This document shows positions 55,301 to 64,000 of a DNA stretch of 64,000 nucleotides, one piece after another (position 1 is the stretch's first letter; the number at the start of each line of letters is the position of its first letter). Made by a program: the position numbers and the translations under genes. Source of the stretch: Lingula anatina. Its lineage: Eukaryota; Brachiopoda; Lingulata; Lingulida; Lingulidae. The notes under the pieces were generated by a model. It did no database searches. It saw only the letters and a list, made by a program, of their open reading frames with translations, and had not been told where the DNA came from. The DNA is taken from contig NW_019775435.1 of the NCBI RefSeq assembly GCF_001039355.2, positions 153,327-217,326 of the forward strand, written 5' to 3'.

Positions 55301-57707
55301 CCTGGAGTTAGCAAACAAACGCAAGCGCCACCTGGAGGAAGCTTGTACCAAGACACACCACATTGAAAATTTAGACGTGATCAAGGAGACGGCATCAGAA
55401 GCATTTGTCAATGAAAGAGACACCAAGCTGCAAGCAAATAACTCTGATAATAGCCTAGATGCTAGTCTGGAATGCAGTTCGTCACAGAGTGATGAAAATC
55501 GTAGTGGCAGTTTGAGCCCTACATCAGGGGCTGAGAGTTTGAGTAATGAGCCACAGGAGGAGGGAAGTGTTACAAAAGTTGTGGACGCCATGACAGTAGC
55601 GGAACACCAGCAGACGGATGTTACAAGTTCCGAGGAATATCAGGTATGTAAAATTCTTAAGGTGTTATGTCATAGACACATACTAGTACAGTCATGTTTT
55701 TAAAAACAGTTTACACTTTTGCATGCAAATAGCCTAGTGTATATTTTGGTTATAGATAAAATCATCAAATTAATTTTTAGTATTATGCTATTAGTTTTAC
55801 TTTAAACCGCCAATAAGAATTCATAATTTAACACAAATAATATACTTCTATATTTTTTCATTGAAAATGGTTTTGCCAAAAAATTTTACAGGAGGCCAGT
55901 AGTCATAAATGCTTAAAATAAAAGTAACATTGCTTTTTTTATTTATAGTTAGTGAAAAGTTTTGTTTGATACGCATTTACATATGTAAATAACTTATATG
56001 CGACTTTACATATATTTATATATTTATTTCTTTATTTTTCCAGCACCAACTGAACACAGTGGATACAGGTTGGGAAAATGTTTACAAAGAGTCCAACCCC
56101 TATGTACTAGGGCACATGCTGTGGAGCTGGATAGACCACCTCAAGGTATAACAAGATAATTAAGTGTGTTGTTTATAACCTGTGTGGGTTTCAGTATTGA
56201 ACCTAACAAGGGCCAGACTCCTCATTCACAAATTTCCATACTTTCACGCTAGTCGTACCTGAACTTCAGCAGCATTTGATGGAAGTTTACTCTGTTAGAA
56301 CAAGGAAATAGAAAAGGGTTCCTTTTTCTTCTTTCCACAAAAAATGCTTCGGCTTCTATAACATTCTTCTTTTAATTGAAAAAGTGGCTGCCAAGTAAAC
56401 TCAATTCACGGGCATGGAACATACATTAAAGTAAGACCGCTAAATCCTGTATTGGTCTCCCCGCCTCCAAGCTCCACATGCGCCATGGCAGGGACTTACA
56501 ATTAAACCTCAGAGCTGAGCTTTAATCCATTTAATGGCGCGTGTGGAGGCAGGGAGCTCTTTATGGGATTTAGCAGACCCTGGTTTCATGTAGAGTCCGC
56601 CATATTTGATCTGCAGATCAGTAGATGGCTCATCTGTTTTAAATGGGCTCTAGGAAACCACTGTGACATTATTTGGATGGCTAGGTGCATATCTGTGGTA
56701 CATCAAACTTAATACAAATTTACTGCTGCTGATGGTCAGAGTATGAAAAAACATGCACCCATGGAGGTTTGAGAATAAAGAAGCAGCTGATTCAAGTTGG
56801 ACCAGATTCTTGGGCTATCATTCACAGTTATCAACAATTTTCATTGATAAACTGGTCGAATTAAGTCATTGAATTGAAGCATTACATTAAACAGTGGACG
56901 TAGCCACTTGTGACCTTTTGACTGTTATGTTTGTATGTATTGCAGATGGTTGTTGAATAAGCATTTTTTTTTTGACTGAATGCATTCCATTTTGAAATTT
57001 TTAAGGAACCCATTCTACGAATCCAAGACTTAAAATTGATGTTACAGTACGTAGAGGAACCTTTAAAAGGGCTTACCACATTAGAAAAGGTAAGAAAAGA
57101 TGCATGTAAATAAACATAACTTTTTGAATTTTCCATCTTTTTTATTTTGTAAAGGAGTAAAGAGGCCTTAAGGCGCATCAGCCGCATAGCACCCTTTGAA
57201 ATTTCTATTTACTTTGGAAAGGAGTTAAGGGGCCTGTAGGCCCATCTACTGCATGGCACAATTTGGGAAAAAAATCACTAACTTAAAACTAGCTAAAAAC
57301 TAACATTATATTCCTTCCATACATTTTTAAAATTATAATTATTTAAGGGGCCAAAGCACACTTTAGAGTACTTGGCCAAAGTTGTCACTAGACTACGGCC
57401 GCTGAACGAGGAACAAGAACGCAACCTCCTACAACATTTAATCTCAGGACTGACCCATCAGCCGGTCATCATGGAGACGGACATCAGTGACCTTCACCAT
57501 CAGACACTGCGTCGCAGCTTGTCCACAGTGTCCAGTTTTAGCAGCTTCGCCTCCTTGAACGAAATTGGAGAGAGCTCAGTTCCTAAGATTGTGCAGTATT
57601 TCTGGAACCTACTGGATGCTGTACAAACAGAAAGTGAAAGTACAGGGGAGAATGACCAAAGGAGGAGTGATCTTGAAAACATGGGAAAAACAAAGTTTGA
57701 TATTTAG
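43560..57707 (+). CDS. PTPDC1: Protein tyrosine phosphatase domain-containing protein 1
   Basis: Fourteen exons join in phase to 640 residues: 43560-43590, 44076-44282, 48541-48706, 50759-50839, 51848-51963, 52387-52408, 52789-52895, 53393-53480, 54152-54241, 54502-54601, 55275-55643, 56044-56145, 57006-57089, 57348-57707. The catalytic loop HCHAGLGRTG (Cys239, split by an intron in Gly244) and the WKDYG general-acid region make it a Cdc14/PTP-like dual-specificity phosphatase. Flanking blocks (WVTENILAMARP, INLQKPGEHASCG, RPNAIQTSGQ, GYEARKLKHIPK) match vertebrate PTPDC1, a phosphatase linked to centrosomes and cilia. The C-terminal part is Ser-rich and acidic and then has a conserved helical segment. 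It is shorter than the roughly 750-residue human protein. Confidence 0.93.
45648..46024. repeat. Tandem duplication of a 189-bp unit
   Basis: Both copies start ACATCCGTAACAGTTACTAC (45648 and 45837) and end near TCTTGCAGGTTCCCAT. They differ by scattered substitutions and short indels, so they are older than the 1.7 kb duplication. No coding potential is evident. Confidence 0.85.
46620..46855. mobile_element. Foldback MITE family 2, copy 2
   Basis: It starts GACTGGGTTCCCATATCTAG and has the same palindromic plan as 25676-25915: AAATTGCTTTCAGCTTAAGC pairs with GCTTAAGTTGATTGCAATCT around AATAATTACCCCC. The copy is diverged from the first by many substitutions. Confidence 0.7.
48745..48986. 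mobile_element. MITE with 40-bp inverted repeats (CTAGTTGGACCCCGGGGTAA)
   Basis: The left end AGGGAGACTGGGG continues CTAGTTGGACCCCGGGGTAA; the right end carries its complement (TTACCCCGGGGTCCAACTAG, then TCCTGACTCCCCT). The element is flanked by TA on both sides. It lies in intron 3 of PTPDC1, right after exon 3, and has no internal coding capacity. Confidence 0.85.
48987..50758. other. Rest of PTPDC1 intron 3
   Basis: AT-rich sequence without recognisable exon or repeat apart from short ATT runs near 50398. Confidence 0.5.
50985..51665. repeat. Dispersed-repeat remnant rich in TTCAAGGTCA
   Basis: The block contains several copies of GACCTTGACC and TTTTCAAGGTCA in both orientations in about 680 bases and ends TCCTCCGCCACTGGCTTCAG. 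The pattern resembles repeats that are abundant in bivalve genomes. TCAAGGTCA is also the extended half-site of monomeric nuclear receptors (ERR/FTZ-F1 type); at this density repeat origin is more likely than regulation. Confidence 0.55.
52387..52408 (+). CDS. PTPDC1: PTPDC1 22-nt microexon
   Basis: It encodes only the middle of I-FFYNFG-W: split Ile, FFYNFG, split Trp. It has TTTCAG|TATTC and GGATG|GTAAGT. Without it the WKDYG general-acid segment would be out of frame, so its inclusion is needed for activity. Confidence 0.9.
52789..53480 (+). CDS. PTPDC1: PTPDC1 catalytic-site exons (52789-52895 and 53393-53480)
   Basis: The first exon contains KDYGVASMSTILDMVKVMQF and ends at SIHCHAGL. 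The second starts within Gly of the P-loop and continues RTGVLIACFLVFNNRIEAD. The nucleophile Cys239 and Arg245 of C-x5-R are both present, so the enzyme should be active. Confidence 0.95.
55275..57707 (+). CDS. PTPDC1: PTPDC1 C-terminal exons (55275-55643, 56044-56145, 57006-57089, 57348-57707)
   Basis: The first of these encodes a helical CERLLELANKRKRHLEE followed by a Ser/Glu-rich low-complexity stretch (SSSQSDENRSGSLSPTSG). The middle two encode VLGHMLWSWIDHLK and RIQDLKLMLQYVEEPLKG. The last encodes KHTLEYLAKVVTRLRPLNEE and a Ser-rich tail ending KTKFDI, stop at 57705-57707. All are phase 0 exons. Confidence 0.88.
56435..56579. mobile_element. Small foldback MITE in PTPDC1 intron 12
   Basis: The ends read GACCGCTAAATCC and GGATTTAGCAGACC. 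Inner arms GCCTCCA..CACATGCGCCAT and ATGGCGCGTGTGGAGGC pair around TTAAACCTCAGAGCTGAGC. Length is about 145 bases with no coding capacity. Confidence 0.75.
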
Positions 57708-59600
57708 AAGGTTTTTGCCTGAGCAAGGGCCGTTATGAAAATATATGACAGATGTGGATCTTATTTTACTGTTTTCCTCTCTCTGCAGGTGATTATGGAT
57801 ATAAAAATTTGATTACAATTGATTTTGATGATTTTTTCCTGCAGGGAGCATATAAAATTGAGAATACTGAACCAAATTAGAGTAGAAAATTAAACTTTTT
57901 CTTATTGATATAACTTGTAATTATTTTCAAGTTTTGAAAACACTTCTGTGAAGGAGCTTTGTCTGTGACTTTGTCTATGTTTTGCAGGTTGTGTATTCAA
58001 CCAGTATATTATGTACAAGACCAAGTCATACAGAACTTACTGAATATTAATATTTAGTCTTCAGGTTGCAATAATTTCAAATGTCTCTTTGCATGTGTAC
58101 AATAATTAACCCCTTTTTTTCAATGGGAAAAAAAATCAAACTTTCAGATGCATAATTTCATAATTACAAAAAATTATATTTCTGTTTATCATTTGTGTTG
58201 CTTTTACTGGATGGAAGCGAGTAGCCTGCTATATAGTTTTGTTGCTACCACTCAATATGAATGTTCTAATTTTCAAAAAAATATTACTTAAAAATACAGT
58301 AACTGTAAAATTAACAATTTTCCCCCATTGAAAAGATTGAGTAATTACCGTTCTCTTAGGCCTGGTGTATTGTCTGTTCTTTGTTCATATATCATTTTTT
58401 ATTTTGAGAGTGCTGTGATGAAATTTTAGTTTGTATGTGATACTTCTTTATTACAGATTTTTAAATGTCTTTTTTAATAATCACTCCTCACATTCAATAT
58501 CCATTCAGTTGAAGATGTGCTATCACTTACAGTATTTGTACAAAAAAAGGAATGCAACATGCTCATTTTCGTAATTCAGTAACCTAGGCAGCAGTTTTTC
58601 AAGTTTTTCTATTTTTTTTTATTTCTTTTTTTTGGCATCATCTGGGTAGCATTTTCAAAATGTAAACCAACTTACAGTTTCTCATTTAATGCTTAACTTT
58701 TTTTGGTAAACTTCTAACGGTTTATGTTAGTACTTATTTCAGCTAGGCAGTGTATTAAATACATTGCCACATGTTTCAGAATATTTTATGAAAGGATACT
58801 GTAAGTAAGGAAGATACTTTTCATATGTTTTGTGTTAAATACGACTACTGGGTATTGAGGATTATTTGGTTTTGGAACTAAAACTGCATTTCAGTCTGAA
58901 GAATCATCATTCCAAGTTTGAGAATAATAAGTCACATGGTTTTCCGTTTATGGTGACCAGGGGCAGATCCAGGATTATTTGAAAAGGGGGGTGGTGGTGT
59001 GTGTGTGTGTGTGTGTGTGGGGGGGTCCGGAAAGACAAAGCTCAGATATGAAGCTGATCATTCCCCCTCTTGGCATGGGGTTCAAGACCTGCTCAAGGTG
59101 TCTTGGTGTTTTGGAAGGCAAATGGTGCCCTTTGGTTCAGTTTCAAATTATGAATTAGCTGGTCAAAATTTTAATGTTGAGAGGGGAATTTTGGTGTGAT
59201 ATATTTTTCAGAAACTGAAGGGGGGGGAGGTCAGGACCCCCTGTAAATCCCGCCACTGTGTGACAACAGGTGAAGGCGATTAGTTTGTCCAGACATGTAG
59301 AGTTTGCCAATAAGAGTCCAAATTACCAAACAATTGATACACAATTTCTTATTTTGTGCCTAGAAGTGATACCACTAGATTTGCTTTAAGGGTTTACAAA
59401 GTAAATACTTGGAAACTGAAAATAAGTTTACTTAAGTTCTCTAAGAGCATTCCGTCCCAACTATGAGTGTTTATGTAGTAAATGTGTATTTCTATATTAT
59501 ATACCTTAAGGTTTTTGTTTTAAAGGAAATATTTTTTCTATTTGTTTAATGCTTCTGGCATCCCGTCCCTTTAAGTTCAATAAAAACTATTTACAAAATG
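57708..59600 (+). other. PTPDC1: PTPDC1 3' UTR with a MITE insertion
   Basis: After the stop at 57707 no further frame is convincing. An AATAAA at 59579-59584 is a plausible polyadenylation signal, giving a UTR of about 1.9 kb. The hAT-like element at 58958-59258 would then be transcribed as part of the UTR. Confidence 0.5.
58958..59258. mobile_element. hAT-like MITE, copy 2 (opposite orientation to 8303-8542)
   Basis: It begins CAGGGGCAGATCCAGGATTA and ends with TCAGGACCCCCTGTAAATCC followed by CGCCACTG, the mirror of copy 1. It contains a (GT)n run and a long G run near 59000-59027. About 300 bases against 240 in copy 1. Confidence 0.6.
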
Positions 59601-60376
59601 ATGGTCTGTCTTATTTTTTTATTAACTAACAAATTTCATAAACAGCATACCAATAGGTGTACAAATGCATCATGTAAACTTTTTCGTATGATCAGTTTAA
59701 TAAAACTTAATTTTTCAGACTATTTCATATACCTTATTCCTGTTAATGCAATTATATACATTGTTTTATCCGATGTTACTATTTCACCATGACAAATAGC
59801 ATAGTAATGCTAAAACTGTGGCAAAATATTTTTCTAGCAACAAATCCATGGCGCATGTCACAGTAATGGTTGAAAATGACGATCTTCATATGACAATGCT
59901 CATAATAAGGAAAAAAAAATTTTTTTTTTTTAGATATGTTAAAGTGTTCTTCACTTCAGCACACAATATCATATAATCTGATAAGGTTGAGACTTCACTT
60001 GTCTCGGAAAAAGGTAAACCTTAAAAAATTAATTTTAATCTCTTACAATCTCCCCATTTTCGATTGTGATAATCCTTAGCAGTATCCAATGCTGCCTTGC
60101 TACTAGGGTACGTAATACAAAGTCTGATACATAGTTTGATCCACAGTCATTTGGTGAGCTAATTCCAACCACCTGGTCAGTTGATGGGTAATTATAATAA
60201 CAAGTTAGCCTAATCTATCTCCACCGGAAAATGCACCCTGGAACAAAAACACTTGGCATCCCTGTTTTAAACTCCAAAAGGGGCTGGTTTCTGAAGCCAG
60301 GACATGGTCTGTGCAAAGATAGCAATGTATTCCGACAAAAATTGTAAACAATCTTGATTCCAATCATCAGTGACCT

Positions 60377-61361
60377 TTAGTGACCTTCATCTGCTCTTCT
60401 CTTTGGGCAGGTAGGGATCCCCTTGGTCACTCTGTTGATGTGGCCCAAACCTAAAAATTATACATCAAATGAGACATCTTACTTCTTAAAATTTCATTTT
60501 GATTGCCTATTATTTCAATTAAGTATTAGTGCTTAGTTTTAGAATAGAACCTATAGAGTAAATAATTTATACGAAATAATGGACAAACAGAGCAAATTGA
60601 TTTTTGAAGATGATAAAGCAAAGAAATAAAACATTATAAAATTTTTAAGCCAAGAAAATAGATTGCTATTAGAATTTTGGTGAATCTTCTACTACTTGGG
60701 AGTTTAACCAGTCCTGCTAAAATAAGTTAAACCTTTTGCAAAACAAGTGCCCGGACATATTATCTATGATACTACCTACATCTTTGACTAGGTGAACATA
60801 GTACAAAAATCAAGGCAGTGGTATGTCTACGTTATTTGAACAAAAAGAAATCATTACGCCAACTACAATTTTTTTCCTTTACTAACACAGTATTGCATCA
60901 ATGCCTAATTAGAGGAAAAATGCATTGTTTTTCTCCAGATAGCCTTAATCACTTTCTGTTAATCAGCTCATACATATTATTGAAGCGAGTCCTGTAGCAC
61001 AACATATGAACATAACTTTATTTCAGAACACATAGACTTGCAAACTTTTTTATCGTTTATGTTGTCTAATTTGTTTTAATTCATATAATGGAATTTCATG
61101 TTGGATTTTAATATCCATTATTTATATATCCATTATTATCCATTATTTATATATCCTTATCAATTGGTATATTTATCTGATTTTGCCACTGTTTCTATGT
61201 ATTTATCCAAGTCTTACTGTGGTGCAAAATCATTCGATAACAATAAAGTCAAATGAATAAATTTAAGGGAAATGCAAGCACTTACCCTTGCAATAACTAC
61301 ATTTCCGTTGACTGCCATTTTTTTTGCTTTTCTTTTCTGTAACTTCTAATTGGCTAGATTC
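60377..61361 (-). CDS. Zinc-knuckle exons (61286-61361 and 60377-60450)
   Basis: The 76-nt exon (Lys-rich, QRKCSYCK) and the 74-nt terminal exon (LGHINRVTKG, then TCPKRRADEGH) both lack their own start codons. They were found from splice sites (TTTCAG|GAATC, AAGG|GTAAGT, TTTTAG|GTTTG). The phase (0 to 1, then 1) makes a continuous C-x2-C-x4-H-x9-C motif across the junction. Confidence 0.8.
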
Positions 61362-63632
61362 CTGAAATAAATAATGATACACATAACCAGAAGGTTATCC
61401 AATATGACAGGACAAGCACACTTAATTGACTTATTTCACAGTATTATTTCACTTGGTTAAAAAAAGGAGTCATATACCCAATGCAACGTCACCACCAGCA
61501 CTGCTAAAGCATTGACATATTGATTACAGTTTTACTTTTTCAAAAGATTTTGTTATAATAAATTATCATTTTAAATAAATAAATTGAGAACTCTTGTTTA
61601 CTCCATTTTGTAGAGCTTGTCAAACACAACACTGGAGGTGGTGTCCCTTTTTTTTTTTTTTTGTTTCCCATACAAATGCGCTTACTACTGCTGGTGGTAC
61701 AATACCAGGAGGCAGTATCACCTTCGCATGGTTGTGTTGTATTAACCTCTCATAGAAAAATAAATAAAAAAAAAAAGGAACACAAAGGCATTTTCCACAG
61801 CACTGTCATCAATATGTCAATGCTTAACCAGTACATAACACCCTAAATATTACAGTCAATGTTACGCTTACAGTGGGTAAAACGTGACAGACAGATCTTT
61901 GAAGAACGGTATGAATTATATTTAATTTAAAGACCCCCGAAAGTTTACTCCCTCATTAACGTCTATAAATCAACTAACCTGTGGTAACAGAGCAGCAGTC
62001 ACATTCGATGTACAGGTAGTGTTGTCTTCATCGAAAGACAAGTATTCCACTGTTTTGTGCAATCTATTTGTGGTTTCTAGTCTCTTCTCTCTTTCATCTT
62101 GGAGACTGCTTGTGCTCTCCCCCATCTCTGAGCTGTCCTCATCCTCATCTTCATCTTCATCCTCATCAGCACTGCCATCACAGAGCTGATCCTGATTAAG
62201 CGCATCTATCAAACAATCTGCATACACATCGATATCTTCAGAATGTGCCTCCGTTTCTCCAAAACCTGCAATAAATAAATAAATAAATAAATGTTATTAG
62301 TTTTATTGTCCAATTTGTTGCAGTTGCATTCATAACCCTTCCTTCAAAGGGTTTTTATACCACCAGATGTGAAAATAATTTCTGATTAACAAAAAATCTC
62401 TTTTCTCATTCATACCAACTGTTGATGATAAGGCACATGTTAATCTTTTTATCAGTTAAGAAATACACATTTTTTTAAAGGCACACATACCATTCTCCTC
62501 CAACAGCACATCAGGAGCTATGACCATAAACTTTTCTTCCTCCTCCTTATAATCATCCTCAGAATTCAAAGAGTCTAGGTCATACTCTCTTTCAAGTTTT
62601 CTAAATTGTCCTCTAGCTTGGGGAAGAGAATCCCTTTGAGGCATATATATAGACTTCTCTTCTTCTGGAGAAAAATCTATTTCACTGCAAGTAAATAATT
62701 TTTAGACAATAAAATATACTCAAAAGATCAATCCTGCCCAAAAACTCCAAGGATGTTTTTAAAAATTTTTTATTAATCATGTTAGTGGCATGCATGTAAG
62801 AATCGAATAACCCGATTACTTGTTTATTTTGATTAATGTAAACTTAAGCGGCCCATTTGCGTGATCTTTTATGTGAGGAGGTAGGACTGCAGGGAGAATT
62901 GATTGACACTTCAGCAGCGTGGCTGTTTTGCAGTTAGCATTCTGTAGGAATAGACATTTTTGCGACACTCCTTTGTGCTTTTATGACAGTTCAGACACCA
63001 CATAGTATAATAACGTCAAGTTACTTATAGATGTTCAGTGATTTTGTAGAGGAAATTCAGCTTTCCAGGATAAAAAGGAATAATTGACATCCACGAAAGC
63101 CAGCAATGTGAGTTTTTATGATTGTTCTGTTGTATAAGTTAAACTTTCTTAATGCAGTTAAAATTGTTTGTAACACTGTTTTAAGAAGACTTATTTATGT
63201 TCTTTTTGTTTTCGTTTTAGTCAGAACCATGGGACTACAAGTACATGCGTTTCTGATGCTGGTTACTGAAATAAACATACAGAATATTAATCAACACCTT
63301 ATTGTTTTCACTTAAGATCCGTGGGATCTTACAATGCACACTGACCAAATAAGATATCTGAACAGGTAAATTTCCATAAAAGTGAGACATTAAACTAAAT
63401 CATTGTAATAAAAATTTTTTGTACAGCTCAAAGTTGATGCATGCCAGCTCTCCCCCCCCCCTTATCTCTCTCCCTCCCTCTCTTTTTGGTTTCTCTCTCT
63501 TACACACACGCACACACCTCTTTTCTTCACTCAAGTCTATCATGGATATCTTGCCACCTTGCAACTTGTTGATATCTCTAATGATTTTTCTTGTAGCTTT
63601 TGCTTTAGCCTCCAAATATTTTTCCGCCGAAC
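60377..63632 (-). CDS. Acidic protein with C-terminal C2HC zinc-knuckle-like motif (5' end outside window)
   Basis: Five exons join in phase: 63518-63632, 62491-62684, 61979-62265, 61286-61361, 60377-60450 (746 nt in the window). The first gives a basic helix (KYLEAKAKATRKIIRDINKL). The next two are acidic, with a DEDEDEDED run and EEEKFMVIAPDVLLEEN. The fourth is Lys-rich and ends KCSYCKG. The last completes GLGHINRVTKGIPTCPKRRA and stops at TAA 60377-60379. C-x2-C-x4-H...C suggests a zinc knuckle of C2HC type binding nucleic acid or protein; a nuclear role is inferred. I do not recognise the family. Confidence 0.75.
62685..63517. other. Intron of the zinc-knuckle gene
   Basis: No exon or clear repeat seen. 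A pyrimidine-rich CT/AC tract lies at about 63450-63517, next to the donor AAGAG|GTGTGTG of the exon starting at 63632. Confidence 0.5.
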
Positions 63633-64000
63633 CTGCAATGAAAAAACTAAATTCTTTATTTACTTAATAAATATACAAAATAAATAATATCAAAAGATAA
63701 ACATAAAAATAATTGACAACAATGTAAGATCTCCCTACTGACAAGGGCATGCCATACTATTCTTCCATCTTTAACAGTTGCATTTAGGATCATGAAGGAG
63801 GAAGGGAGGGAGCTCCTGCCCAATTTAATCCCAAAAAGGGGTAACCCCCATCTTTAATCAATCACAATGACACTGTAATATTGCTATTAAATATTTCCCC
63901 AAAAAGGCATCTTTGGAGTAGACCAGTCTTCAAACCATAAGTTGTAGGAAGATCTTTTATTAATAATAACCATCACTAGCTATGTCCTCATTATGTTCTT
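63633..64000. other. Intron at the right edge
   Basis: AT-rich sequence upstream of the zinc-knuckle gene exon at 63632. No exon recognised; the 5' part of the gene should lie beyond the window. Confidence 0.4.

Noticed and set aside
55280-55591. 103-codon minus-strand frame opposite a PTPDC1 exon
   Set aside because: Antisense shadow of the Ser-rich coding exon.

Overview
The window looks like nuclear DNA of a marine invertebrate. Introns have GT-AG borders, the DNA is AT-rich, and it is crowded with (AAT)n, (TA)n, (AC)n and (AG)n microsatellites, foldback MITEs and a tRNA-derived SINE. The protein families (long phase-1 modular ectodomains with EMI, SEA, GCC2/GCC3, TSP1, C-type lectin and sushi modules) and a dispersed element rich in TTCAAGGTCA point to a lophotrochozoan, most likely a mollusc. 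That placement is inference, not proof. I reconstructed exons by reading splice sites and checking reading phase across every junction; five protein-coding genes result.

Layout: (1) 425-8012, minus strand: 5' part of a secreted or membrane protein with signal peptide, EMI, EGF, calcium-binding EGF, SEA and then many GCC2/GCC3 (ephrin-receptor-like) cysteine-rich repeats; it runs off the left edge. (2) 11120-30064 (or 31770), minus strand: a complete 1235-residue type I membrane protein with signal peptide, two thrombospondin type 1 repeats, two C-type lectin domains, seven sushi/CCP domains in one huge exon, a Ser/Thr/Asn-rich stalk, an eighth CCP, a juxtamembrane RARR site, one membrane span and an 82-residue tail. 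This combination is the most interesting item. (3) 38618-42693, minus strand: phytanoyl-CoA 2-hydroxylase (PHYH), unusual in ending in the peroxisomal signal SKL. (4) 43560-57707, plus strand: PTPDC1, a Cdc14-like dual-specificity phosphatase with an HCHAGLGRTG active site and a 22-nt microexon, head-to-head with PHYH. (5) 60377-63632, minus strand: 3' part of an acidic protein ending in a C2HC zinc-knuckle-like motif, unidentified, tail-to-tail with PTPDC1.

The rest is intron and intergenic DNA. It holds at least five MITE-like families (8303/58958, 22781, 25676/46620, 48745, 56435), a SINE (28575), a hammerhead-like retroelement remnant (18981) and local tandem duplications. One of these is a 1.7 kb duplication (29339-32750) joined by a single N that copies the first exon of gene 2 and is probably an assembly artefact.

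Genes 1 and 2 are neighbouring same-strand adhesion or recognition proteins, but I see no proof that they act together. PHYH, PTPDC1 and the zinc-knuckle gene look like ordinary housekeeping genes.
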